DNA of 64,000 nt, taken from the NCBI RefSeq assembly GCF_003097355.1, contig NZ_PYUI01000009.1:1-64000 (forward strand). The letters run 5' to 3'. This document shows, piece after piece, positions 45,601 to 61,676 of the stretch. Source of the stretch: Arthrobacter sp. H-02-3. Its GTDB lineage: Bacteria; Actinomycetota; Actinomycetes; Actinomycetales; Micrococcaceae. The notes below the pieces were generated by a model. That model was not told the DNA's origin. It made no database searches and saw nothing but the letters and a program-made list of their open reading frames with translations. Every line of letters begins with the position of its first letter. Positions within the stretch are counted from its first letter, which is position 1. A program made the translations under genes and the position numbers.

Positions 45601-47479
45601 GTCCGGCGACGTGTTCGGCAACGGCATGCTGCTCTCCAAGCACATCCGCTTGCTGGCCGCCTTCGACCACCGGCACATCTTCCTCGACCCCACCCCGGAC
45701 GAGGCAGCGTCCTACGCCGAGCGCCAGCGGCTCTTCGAGCTGCCCCGGTCCTCGTGGGATGACTACAACAAGTCGCTCATCAGTGAAGGCGGCGGCGTCT
45801 TTGCCCGGCAGGCCAAGGCGATCCCCGTGTCCGCCCAGATCCGCGCGGCGCTCGGACTCCCGGACGGCACCACGGAGCTCAGCCCGCCGGAACTCCTGCG
45901 CGCGATCCTCCTGGCACCGGCCGACCTGCTCTACAACGGCGGCATCGGCACCTACGTCAAGGCCAGCACGGAAACGAACGCCGAGGTCGGCGACAAGGCC
46001 AACGACGCCATCCGCGTCGACGGCCGCGACCTGCGGGTCAAGGTGGTCGGAGAAGGCGGAAACCTGGGGATGACCCAGCGCGGACGCATCGAGGCGGCGC
46101 TGCAGGGCGTCATCCTGAACACCGACGCGATCGACAACTCGGCCGGCGTCGACTGCTCCGACCACGAGGTCAACATCAAGATCTTCGTGGACCGGATGGT
46201 CGCGGCCGGCAAGCTGGACCGCACCGAACGCGCCGACTTCCTGGCCTCGATGACCGACGAGGTCGGCCGGCTGGTGCTCGAGGACAACATCGACCAGAAC
46301 ATCCTGCTCCTCAACGACCGCATGCGGGTCTCCGAATGGAGCCCCAGCTACGAACGGCTCATGGACTGGCTGGAAAAGTCCGCGGACCTCAAGCGGGACC
46401 TCGAGGCGCTGCCCACCACGGCCACGCTGCGCGAGCGGCTGGAACAGGGCCAGGGACTGACCTCCCCGGAGCTCTCGGTCCTGGCCGCCTACGCCAAGAT
46501 CGAACTGGCTACCGCACTGCGCGACAGTGACCTCGCCGATGACCCGTGGTTCCGCTCGACGCTGCGGGCCTACTTCCCGGAGCAGCTGCGGGAGAGGTTC
46601 GACGCCGAACTGGACACCCACCCGCTGCGCCGCGAAATCATCGCGACCATCGTGGCCAACGACATGATCAACCTCGGCGGCATCACGTTCGCGTTCCGCG
46701 CCATTGAGGAAACGTCGGCCACGGAATCGGCCGTTGCCAAGGCATTCGTCGCCCTCCGCGAGGTCTACGAGCTGGACGTCATGGTCAAGGAGCTCAACGA
46801 ACTGCCGGCGTCGTTCCCGACCGAACACTGGAGCACCGTTCACCTGGACATCCGGCGGCTCCTGGACCGCGCCGTCCGCTGGCTCCTCGGCCAGGGCTCG
46901 GCGTCACGTCCCATCGCCGAGATTGTGGCAGAATTCAAGCCGCTGATGGATCCCATGCGGTCCCGCCTGCTGGACTACCTCCGGGGCGACGACCGTGCCC
47001 GCGTGGCCGAGTGGCTGGAGAAGGCGCGCGGCTGGGACCTTCCGGAAGACCTTGCACACCGCTGGGCGGAACTGTTCGAAAGCTTCGTGCTCCTGGACAT
47101 CGCCAAGATCGTCCATGTCAGCCCGGAGCCCGTGGCCGATATTGCCCACGTGTACTACACGGTCTTCAACCGCTTCCACGCCGATTCCCTCCTCGAGCGC
47201 ATCACCAAGCTGCCGAGGGAAGACCGCTGGCAAGCGCTGGCCCGTGCAGCCCTGCGCGACGACCTCTACTCCACCGTCTCGGACATGACGACGGCGGTAC
47301 TGGAGAGCACCCCGGCCGGTACTCCGGCCGAGGAACGGCTGGCGGCCTGGGAGGGCCAGAATGTGGAGCAGCTGGGCCGGGCGAAGTCCATGTTCGACGA
47401 GGTCAATGCCCTTGAGGCCGATGACATGGCCTCACTGTCGGTAGCATTGAGGCTCTTGAGGTCAATCGTCCGACGCTAG
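42605..47479 (+). CDS. gdhB: NAD-specific glutamate dehydrogenase, large (GDH-180 class)
   Basis: A 1624-aa NAD-dependent enzyme that deaminates glutamate to 2-oxoglutarate and ammonium, mainly for catabolism. It shows the long N-terminal regulatory region of the class. The catalytic core is at about residues 810-1270: [57 protein letters not shown] and [17 protein letters not shown]. GGAGG 8 nt ahead supports ATG 42605 rather than the GTG at 42578. Full length and intact. It sits alone between the CpaE-like gene and pdtaS. Similar enzymes in Streptomyces and mycobacteria are held inactive by GarA/OdhI when phosphorylation status changes; that regulator is not in this window. Confidence 0.96.
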   Translation: [1624 protein letters not shown]

Positions 47480-47515
47480 GGGGCTCCTGTCCCCGGCGTC
47501 GCAAATGGAGGTGCT

Positions 47516-48985
47516 GTGGCAATCTTTACGGACCCTATCAGGGAGCATGCTGATTTTGGCCCGGGGGATGCCGAGTGGCTGCACCTCCTGGTCGGCGACT
47601 GGCAGATGGTCGCCGACCTCGCGTTCGCCGACCTCGCCCTGTGGTTCCCGCATCCTGAGCTCGGCTACGTGGCGCTTGCCCACGTCCGCCCCTCCACCAC
47701 GCACACGGTGTTCCACGCCGACTTCGTGGGGGAGGGGATCAGGTCGGACCTGCAGCCGCTGGTCGACAAGGCGTGGGAGAGCCGTGCGATCGAACGCTCC
47801 AACGAGACCAACTGGAGCAGCGACATGGCCCTCCGGGTCGAGGCGGTCCCGATGGTCCGCAACGGCCGCACCCTGGCGATCGTCACGTCCCATATGGATC
47901 TGTCCAGTTCACGGATGCCCTCCCGGCTCGAACTCACGTACCGGCAGTGCGCCTACGATCTGCTGCGCATGGGCACCCTGGGCCTGTGGCCGGACTTCGC
48001 CTCGCCGACAGGCTCGCGCCGCGGTGCCCCGCGTGTTGGCGACGGCCTGATCAGGCTCGACGCCGAGGGGATCGTGCAGTACGCCAGTCCCAACGGGGTT
48101 TCCGCGTTCCGCCGGCTCGGCGACGGCGAGTCCCTCGAGGGCCGGTCCCTGGCCGAGGTGACCGCCGGGCTCCTGAAGGACCGGCGCATGGTCGATGAAA
48201 CACTGCCTCTCGTGGTCACGGGCCGCATGCCGTGGCGCAGTGAAATCGAGTCACGCGGCGTGAGCCTTTCGCTGCGGGCCATCCCGCTGCGCGACGAGCA
48301 GCAGCGGTTCGGGGCCCTGGTCCTCTGCCGCGACGTCTCGGAGCTGCGCCGCCGGGAGATGGAACTGGTGACCAAGGACGCCACCATCCGCGAGATCCAT
48401 CACCGGGTGAAGAACAACCTGCAAACCGTTGCGGCCCTTTTGCGGATGCAGTCGCGGCGCATGGTCAGCGATGAGGCCAAGCAGGGTCTCGAGCAGGCCA
48501 TGCGGCGGGTGGCGACCATTGCCCTGGTGCACGAGACGCTGTCCCAGGGTCTGACCCAGAGCGTCGATTTTGATGAGCTGATCGGCCGCCAGTTCCGCCT
48601 CTCGGCAGAGGTGGCTTCACCCTCGCAACAGGTCAAGACGCAGCGTTCCGGGCTCTTCGGCGATTTGCCGAGCGACTTCGCCACCCCGTTGGCCCTCGTC
48701 ATCAATGAACTCGTCACGAACGCCGTCGAGCACGGGCTGGAGGGACGGACCGGCACGGTCTGGCTGGTCGCCGACCGCTCGGGAACCGAAGAAGGGGACG
48801 AGCTTCTCACCGTACGGGTGGAGGACGACGGCGTCGGGCTGCCGGACACGCCGTATGTCGAGGGCCTGGGCCTGCAGATCGTCCGCACACTGGTCACGAG
48901 CGAACTGGGCGGCACCATCCACTGGCAGGCCAGGGACGGCGGCGGAACCGCAGTCCAGATTGTCCTGAGCCTTACGACCCATTGA
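47516..48985 (+). CDS. pdtaS: PdtaS-type cytosolic sensor histidine kinase
   Basis: Soluble kinase (489 aa) of the HisKA_2 class. It has an N-terminal GAF-like domain (about residues 15-155) and a PAS domain (about 175-280, VGDGLIRLDAEGIVQYASPN). The phosphotransfer helix carries the IHHRVKNNLQTVAALL motif with His-295/296, and the HATPase domain carries NELVTNAVEHGLEG and VEDDGVGLP. In mycobacteria PdtaS phosphorylates the RNA-binding antiterminator PdtaR; no pdtaR is adjacent here. GTG start 47516. It faces whiB across a shared hairpin, the same neighbours as in M. tuberculosis. Confidence 0.92.
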   Translation: MAIFTDPIREHADFGPGDAEWLHLLVGDWQMVADLAFADLALWFPHPELGYVALAHVRPSTTHTVFHADFVGEGIRSDLQPLVDKAWESRAIERSNETNWSSDMALRVEAVPMVRNGRTLAIVTSHMDLSSSRMPSRLELTYRQCAYDLLRMGTLGLWPDFASPTGSRRGAPRVGDGLIRLDAEGIVQYASPNGVSAFRRLGDGESLEGRSLAEVTAGLLKDRRMVDETLPLVVTGRMPWRSEIESRGVSLSLRAIPLRDEQQRFGALVLCRDVSELRRREMELVTKDATIREIHHRVKNNLQTVAALLRMQSRRMVSDEAKQGLEQAMRRVATIALVHETLSQGLTQSVDFDELIGRQFRLSAEVASPSQQVKTQRSGLFGDLPSDFATPLALVINELVTNAVEHGLEGRTGTVWLVADRSGTEEGDELLTVRVEDDGVGLPDTPYVEGLGLQIVRTLVTSELGGTIHWQARDGGGTAVQIVLSLTTH

Positions 48986-49114
48986 GCCCGCCACACCGGG
49001 ACGGTGATTTTTGTGGACGCCGCTGCCCTGCGGCGCGGCCCCGTTGACCGGACGCCCCTCACGGGCTCATGCTCCGGCCGGGTCCGCGGGACTGCGGAGA
49101 ACGGCTTAAACGGA

Positions 49115-49148
49115 CAATGGCCGCGGACCTTTCGGTCCGCGGCCATTG
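49115..49148. terminator. Bidirectional hairpin between pdtaS and whiB1
   Basis: Perfect 15-bp stem (49115-49129 with 49134-49148) with a TTTC loop, in the interval between convergent genes. Neither side has a long T-run. It lies 129 nt after pdtaS and 43 nt after the whiB stop. Confidence 0.65.
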
Positions 49149-49191
49149 ATGCAGGGATCTTGCGGTAGCTGCCGGCGCTCCGGCAGCTGGA

Positions 49192-49440
49192 TCAGGAAGC
49201 GCGCCGGGCGCGTGCGGCGCGGCGCTTCAGGGCACGGCGCTCGTCCTCGCTCATGCCGCCCCAGACGCCGGCGTCCTGGCCGGACTCCAACGCCCATTGC
49301 AGGCAGGTGTCCACAACGGGGCAGCGCCGGCAAACGCTCTTCGCTTCCTCGATCTGCAGGAGGGCAGGGCCGGTGTTTCCAACGGGGAAGAACAGCTCCG
49401 GGTCCTTGTCAAGGCAGGCTGCGCGGTTACGCCAATCCAT
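49192..49440 (-). CDS. whiB1: WhiB1-like Fe-S transcriptional regulator
   Basis: A 4Fe-4S protein of 82 aa that binds the primary sigma factor and responds to nitric oxide or redox change. The four cluster cysteines are Cys-9, -37, -40 and -46 (C...CRRCPVVDTC), followed by the GVWGG turn at 58-62 and a basic tail (RRALKRRAARARRAS). It is close to M. tuberculosis WhiB1 throughout, including DPELFFPVGN and GPALLQIEEAK. GGAGTG lies 10 nt before the ATG. Its 239-nt upstream region is AT-rich and shared with a divergent membrane-protein gene. Confidence 0.95.
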   Translation of the reverse strand: MDWRNRAACLDKDPELFFPVGNTGPALLQIEEAKSVCRRCPVVDTCLQWALESGQDAGVWGGMSEDERRALKRRAARARRAS

Positions 49441-49667
49441 GCTGATCAGTCACTCCATTCCTGGGAACTCGTTAAATGCCTTTGTGAAATTATTCACTAG
49501 AGGCTTCATAAGAAAAGGGCCCATTGGGGCCCCCTCGGTCATCTGGATTAAGCGTGTCATGTTAACGCTGTGTAAACAAGGGGTAATAGAGGTCAAAATG
49601 CCTCGAGACCGTGAGCGATGCATCACATTGAGTAGCGGCGTCCTCACATCTAGACGACTATGTCCGG

Positions 49668-49673
49668 TAGTGT
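49668..49673 (+). promoter_or_regulatory. -10 element of small membrane protein gene (leaderless)
   Basis: TAGTGT ends exactly 6 nt before the GTG at 49680; no ribosome site is present. Confidence 0.5.
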
Positions 49674-49679
49674 GCCAGT

Positions 49680-50216
49680 GTGTCAAGGCCCCCCGTGAAC
49701 CCCGAAGATCCCCGCGAAAATGCCGCTGAAAATGCGGGCGACAGTCCAGGCAGCCATGCCGGGGGGCATCCCGGCGAAAATCCCCTCCGGCGCGAGGCCG
49801 GCGACCCCGCCGCAGCCGTCGTGCGGCCCCGCGCCGTCGTCGTCATCGCCGTCGTCGTGGCGCTTGAAGCCGCGGCCCTGCTCCTGGCGGGCGTCTGGTA
49901 CGGGACCCAGCTCGTGACCGGGGCACCGGTACTCTCCTTCTGGGGCGCCGTCTTCACGCTGTGCCTCCTTCTGGCGGCCTCCGTCTGGCTTTTCGCCGTG
50001 GCACGCTTCCTCATGCGGGGGTTCCGCTGGCCGCGGGCAGGTGCCCTGATAGCCCAGCTCATCGTCCTGACCATCGGCTTCCCGACCCTGACCGGCGGCT
50101 ATCCGCTCGCCGGACTGGCCATGGTGGTTCCCGCAGTCACGGCCATTGTGCTCCTGTTCGACAAGCGGGTTATCGCCTTCGGGTCACGGGCAGCCGGAGC
50201 CCCGCCCGCCCTGTAG
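49680..50216 (+). CDS. Small polytopic membrane protein of unknown function
   Basis: A 178-aa protein with a 50-residue hydrophilic N-terminus and four predicted membrane helices (VVVIAVVVALEAAALLLAGVW, VFTLCLLLAASVWLFAV, AQLIVLTIGFPTLTG and LAGLAMVVPAVTAIVLLF). I recognise no family function. GTG start fixed by a -10 element 6 nt upstream. It is convergent with the FHA-FtsK gene (26-nt gap) and divergent from whiB1. Common as an uncharacterised gene type in actinobacteria. Confidence 0.75.
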   Translation: MSRPPVNPEDPRENAAENAGDSPGSHAGGHPGENPLRREAGDPAAAVVRPRAVVVIAVVVALEAAALLLAGVWYGTQLVTGAPVLSFWGAVFTLCLLLAASVWLFAVARFLMRGFRWPRAGALIAQLIVLTIGFPTLTGGYPLAGLAMVVPAVTAIVLLFDKRVIAFGSRAAGAPPAL

Positions 50217-50242
50217 CGACCCGCAGCTTACCTCCCGCCCGC

Positions 50243-58081
<7,839 letters not shown>

Positions 58082-58951
58082 ATGGCTGGTCAAACCGACC
58101 AACTGATCAAGCCCGGATCCGGGCACGGGCTCCTGGACGTCTACGGCGACCGCTTCCTCCTGAAGCTGCTGGTGCGCAAGGAAATCAAGGTGCGCTACCG
58201 CGGCTCCGTGCTGGGCCTGCTGTGGTCCTATGTGAAGCCGCTCGTGCAGTTCCTGATCTACTTCGTGGCGCTGGGCATCTTTCTGAACCTTCAGCGGGGA
58301 ACGCCAAACTATGCGATCTACCTGTTCTCCGGCATTGTCCTGGTGAACTTCTTCACGGAATCGCTGTCCAACGCCACCCGCTCGATCGTGGACAACCGGG
58401 ACCTGATCCGGAAGATCTACCTGCCCCGGGAGCTCTTCCCAGTTGCCACGGTTTGGGTGTCGGCAGCGCATTTCCTGCCCCAGCTGGTGGTGCTGGTCGG
58501 TGCCTGCCTGGTGGTCGGGTGGGCGCCGACGCTGCTGCAGCTCGCCGCGGTGGTCCTGATCTTCTTCATGGTTGCCGTCCTGGGCACGGGCCTTGGCCTG
58601 CTGTTCGGCGCCATGAACGTGTATTTCCGGGACTCCGAAAACATCGTCGACATGATCGTCATGGTCGTCACGTGGGCCTCCCCGGTCCTCTACCTCTGGA
58701 CGATGGTCCAAAAGGTGATGGGTGACTGGTTCTGGATCTACCAGCTGAACCCGATGACGGTCGCCGTCGAGGTCTTCCACTGGGCCTTCTGGGAACCGAC
58801 GCTGAAGCCGGACCAGCTGGTCAACGACGCAACGCCCCCCGGCATGCTGACGCTGTGGCTGCCCATCGCCATGCTGATCACGCTGGCCGTGCTGTTCGTC
58901 GGGCAGCTGACGTTCCGCCGGCTCGCCGTCCACTTCGCACAGGAGCTCTGA
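58082..58951 (+). CDS. wzm: Polysaccharide ABC exporter permease (Wzm/RfbD type)
   Basis: Membrane subunit (289 aa) of an ABC-2 polysaccharide exporter, with six predicted helices. Family stretches are LLVRKEIKVRYRGSVLGLLWSYVKPL, NATRSIVDNRDLIRKIYLPRELFPV and the loop before YQLNPMTVAVEVF. It starts directly after the GlfT2-like stop. By analogy with mycobacterial Rv3781/Rv3783 it should move lipid-linked galactofuran across the membrane. Confidence 0.92.
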   Translation: MAGQTDQLIKPGSGHGLLDVYGDRFLLKLLVRKEIKVRYRGSVLGLLWSYVKPLVQFLIYFVALGIFLNLQRGTPNYAIYLFSGIVLVNFFTESLSNATRSIVDNRDLIRKIYLPRELFPVATVWVSAAHFLPQLVVLVGACLVVGWAPTLLQLAAVVLIFFMVAVLGTGLGLLFGAMNVYFRDSENIVDMIVMVVTWASPVLYLWTMVQKVMGDWFWIYQLNPMTVAVEVFHWAFWEPTLKPDQLVNDATPPGMLTLWLPIAMLITLAVLFVGQLTFRRLAVHFAQEL

Positions 58952-58952
58952 C

Positions 58953-59705
58953 ATGACGCCGCAAGGCCACGTGGCCATCATCTGCACCGACGTCCGGAAA
59001 CAGTTCGTGCTCCGCCACACCCGTTCCCTGAAGGAAGCCCTCGTCTGGCTCGTGAAGGGGCGCAAGGGTGACCTGTCCAAGAAGTTCCTGGCCCTCAACC
59101 ACGTCTCGCTCGAAGTGAAGCAAGGCGAGACGGTCGCGCTCATGGGGCTCAACGGCTCCGGAAAGTCAACGCTCCTGAAGCTCATCTCCGGGGTCCTGCA
59201 GCCCGACGGCGGCACGGTGCGCACGCGCGGCCGCGTCGCCGGCCTCATCGAGGTCGGCGCAGGCTTCCACCACGACCTCAGCGGCCGGGACAACGTCTAC
59301 CTCAACGGCGCCATCCTCGGCATGACCGAAAAACAGATCGACGAGAAGTTCGACTCGATCGTGGAATTCTCCGAAATCGGCGAGTTCATCGACACCGAGG
59401 TGAAGTTCTATTCCTCCGGCATGTACCTGCGGCTGGCGTTCAGCATCGCTGTGCACACGGACCCGGAAGTCTTCCTGATCGACGAGATCCTCGCCGTGGG
59501 TGACGAGCCCTTCCAGCGCAAGTGCATCGCGAAGATCAAGGAACTCTCGGACATGGGGAAGACCCTGTTTGTCGTGAGCCATGACCTGGACCTCGTGGCC
59601 ACCGTCTGTGAGCGCGGCGTCCTGCTCGAACACGGCCAAATCGTCATGGACGGAGAAGTGCACGACGTCGTCGGCGAACTCCGGCGCAGGTCCCTCGCCA
59701 TGTAG
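58953..59705 (+). CDS. wzt: Polysaccharide ABC exporter ATPase (Wzt/RfbE type)
   Basis: ATPase subunit (250 aa). Walker A is GLNGSGKST (about residues 65-73), followed by the family signature YSSGMYLRLAFSIAVH and Walker B VFLIDEILAVGD. It lacks the C-terminal carbohydrate-binding extension of Wzt proteins that read a chain cap, so it belongs to the short galactan/teichoic-acid type. One nt separates it from wzm. A small hairpin (59713-59726) follows the stop. Confidence 0.94.
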   Translation: MTPQGHVAIICTDVRKQFVLRHTRSLKEALVWLVKGRKGDLSKKFLALNHVSLEVKQGETVALMGLNGSGKSTLLKLISGVLQPDGGTVRTRGRVAGLIEVGAGFHHDLSGRDNVYLNGAILGMTEKQIDEKFDSIVEFSEIGEFIDTEVKFYSSGMYLRLAFSIAVHTDPEVFLIDEILAVGDEPFQRKCIAKIKELSDMGKTLFVVSHDLDLVATVCERGVLLEHGQIVMDGEVHDVVGELRRRSLAM

Positions 59706-59813
59706 CAGGTCCCCGCTGTTTAGCGGCGTGCCCGGCCGGCTCCCCGCAGGCTGTCCGTTAGGATAGGCCCGAAACGGGGGCTCAGCCCCGTACCGGGGGA
59801 TGCGGGAGCAACG

Positions 59814-61676
59814 ATGACAGCTGTGGGGTCCAGCGAGCGACGCGGCAGGGGACCGGGGCCTTCGTGGCCGGGTCGGCTGCGAATCATGACGAGGGCCGTG
59901 GCAGTCGCGGCCGTGACCGGCATCGTGGCGGCCAGCCTCGCCCAGGGAGCCTCCGCGGACAGCTCCCCGCCACCGCAGCCCGCACCATTGGCCACCGCAG
60001 GCAACGCCGCCACCGCCAGCTCGCCCACGGCGTCGCCGGCGGCACCGGCCACGGCAACACCGCAACCGACGCCGACGGCGACGGCCGCACCACAACCGAC
60101 GCCGACGGCGACGCCACAACCGACGCCGACTGCGTCGTCACGCGCGACGCCAAAACCGACGCCTGCCGCAAAGGCGGCGACGGCGGCGCCCACGGCAGCT
60201 GCCGCGGAGGCGGCCATCCGCGTCCCCGGTGCCATCGGCGTCGAATACGAGCGCCTCGGCGGCGCCACTGGAGCCGTGGGCCCCGCGACGGCCGTGCAGC
60301 GATGCGGCCTGGCCGGCGGAGGCTGCCTGCAGACCTTCAAACACGGAACGATCGCCTGGAGCAAAGCCACCGGCGCCCACCTGCTGACCGGGGCGCTGGA
60401 GGACGCCTGGCTCAAGGGCGGCGGCGTCACAAGCTATCTCGGCTACCCGACCGGGGACGCCCGCTGCGGGGGCGATCCCCGGGTGTGCCAGCAGGCATTC
60501 CAACGCGGCAGCCTCTACAACGTGACCGGGAAGGGGACCTTTCCAGTCTGGGGCGCCATCAATGCCACCTATGAATCCCTCGGCGGACTGAACGGGTATC
60601 TCGGCTATCCGCTGGACGCCGAGACCTGCGGCCTGCCCGGCGGAGCCTGCACGCAGCGCTTCCAGCGCGGCGCCGTGTACTTTGCCCCCGGTGCCGGGAC
60701 CTTCCCGGTGTGGGGCGCCATCAACGCCCGTTACCTTGCCCTGGGCGGCAGCCGGGGCTACCTGGGCTACCCGACGGGCGCCGAAAGCTGCGGGCTCCGC
60801 GGCGGTGGCTGCGCCCAGTCCTTCCAGCGCGGACGGATCTACTATGCGGCCGGCGCCGGGACCCAGGCGGTGTGGGGTGGTCTCGGACAGTTCTACGCGG
60901 CCCGCAAGGCCCAGGACGGCGCCCTCGGGTACCCGGTCACGGCCGAGGCCTGCGACCGGAGCGGTTTCTGCAGCCAGTCCTTCCAGTACGGCGTCCTCCA
61001 GTGGGTCCCGGGATCCGGCGTCCGTTACAGGCTGACCTCGGCAGCTTACTGCCCGGCCCTCAACTCCGGAGCCGTGAAGTACCGCACTGCCGGCGCCTCG
61101 CGGGTGTCCTTCGCGATCGCCGACGACTACAGGTCCACCCGCATCACCTTCATTACCTGCGTCCGCCAGCCGGACGGAAGCTACGCCAAAGAATGGGGCG
61201 CGCTCGGGCACGCCGGCGAGTCCGGCTTCGCGGCGCCTGGCGTCGCGACCGGACCCACCTGGCAGGCGTTCTCACCGACGGGGTCCTTCACCGTCACCCA
61301 GGCCTTCGGCCTGGGCAATCCCGGCACGGCCCTGCCGTACCGCACCCTCAATCCCTATTCGCGCTGGGGCGGCAGGCTCAATGCGAACTACAATAAGTAC
61401 TTCGAGTCGAGCTCGGACGTCTTCCCGGACGAGAACATGTGGTACTTCGCAACCCGGCCGTCCCATGATTACCGCCAGGGCGTCGTCATCAACTACAACC
61501 GGCCGCCGGATGCGCCCATCACCATGAATGCGGGATTTGCGATTTTCCTCCACGGCAACAACCTGCCCACCTGGGGTTGCATCTCCCTCAACGACGGAGA
61601 CCTCCTGCAATACCTGAGGACGGCGCATTCGGGAGACCGGTTTGTGATGGGGGTCGCGTATGACATCTTCAACTAG
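59814..61676 (+). CDS. LGFP-repeat protein with C-terminal L,D-transpeptidase-like domain
   Basis: Secreted wall protein of 620 aa. A cleavable or anchoring hydrophobic segment (residues about 27-48, ending GASADS) precedes a Pro/Thr/Ala linker with PTPTAT repeats. Then come five LGFP repeats (about residues 135-400). Each is near 51 residues with a YLGYPTG-type core and a conserved Cys pair, which may form disulfides. The C-terminal domain ends in GFAIFLHGNNLPTWGCISL with His-580 and Cys-589, the catalytic motif of YkuD-type L,D-transpeptidases in its TxGC form. LGFP repeats are known from arabinogalactan-associated proteins of Corynebacteriales. It follows the galactofuran exporter. Confidence 0.85.
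   Translation: MTAVGSSERRGRGPGPSWPGRLRIMTRAVAVAAVTGIVAASLAQGASADSSPPPQPAPLATAGNAATASSPTASPAAPATATPQPTPTATAAPQPTPTATPQPTPTASSRATPKPTPAAKAATAAPTAAAAEAAIRVPGAIGVEYERLGGATGAVGPATAVQRCGLAGGGCLQTFKHGTIAWSKATGAHLLTGALEDAWLKGGGVTSYLGYPTGDARCGGDPRVCQQAFQRGSLYNVTGKGTFPVWGAINATYESLGGLNGYLGYPLDAETCGLPGGACTQRFQRGAVYFAPGAGTFPVWGAINARYLALGGSRGYLGYPTGAESCGLRGGGCAQSFQRGRIYYAAGAGTQAVWGGLGQFYAARKAQDGALGYPVTAEACDRSGFCSQSFQYGVLQWVPGSGVRYRLTSAAYCPALNSGAVKYRTAGASRVSFAIADDYRSTRITFITCVRQPDGSYAKEWGALGHAGESGFAAPGVATGPTWQAFSPTGSFTVTQAFGLGNPGTALPYRTLNPYSRWGGRLNANYNKYFESSSDVFPDENMWYFATRPSHDYRQGVVINYNRPPDAPITMNAGFAIFLHGNNLPTWGCISLNDGDLLQYLRTAHSGDRFVMGVAYDIFN

Noticed and set aside
43484..46843. 1119-residue minus-strand open frame
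   Set aside because: Lies wholly opposite the glutamate dehydrogenase gene; long antisense frames are expected in GC-rich codon usage and the product shows no domain.
49441..49679. Short gene between whiB1 and the membrane protein
   Set aside because: The AT-rich interval has only short frames without ribosome sites; it is better explained as a divergent promoter region.
59706..59813. c-di-AMP (ydaO-type) riboswitch before the LGFP/transpeptidase gene
   Set aside because: Such riboswitches often precede wall hydrolase genes, but only 108 nt are available and the conserved GGGTGAA-type elements are missing; only small GC hairpins are seen.
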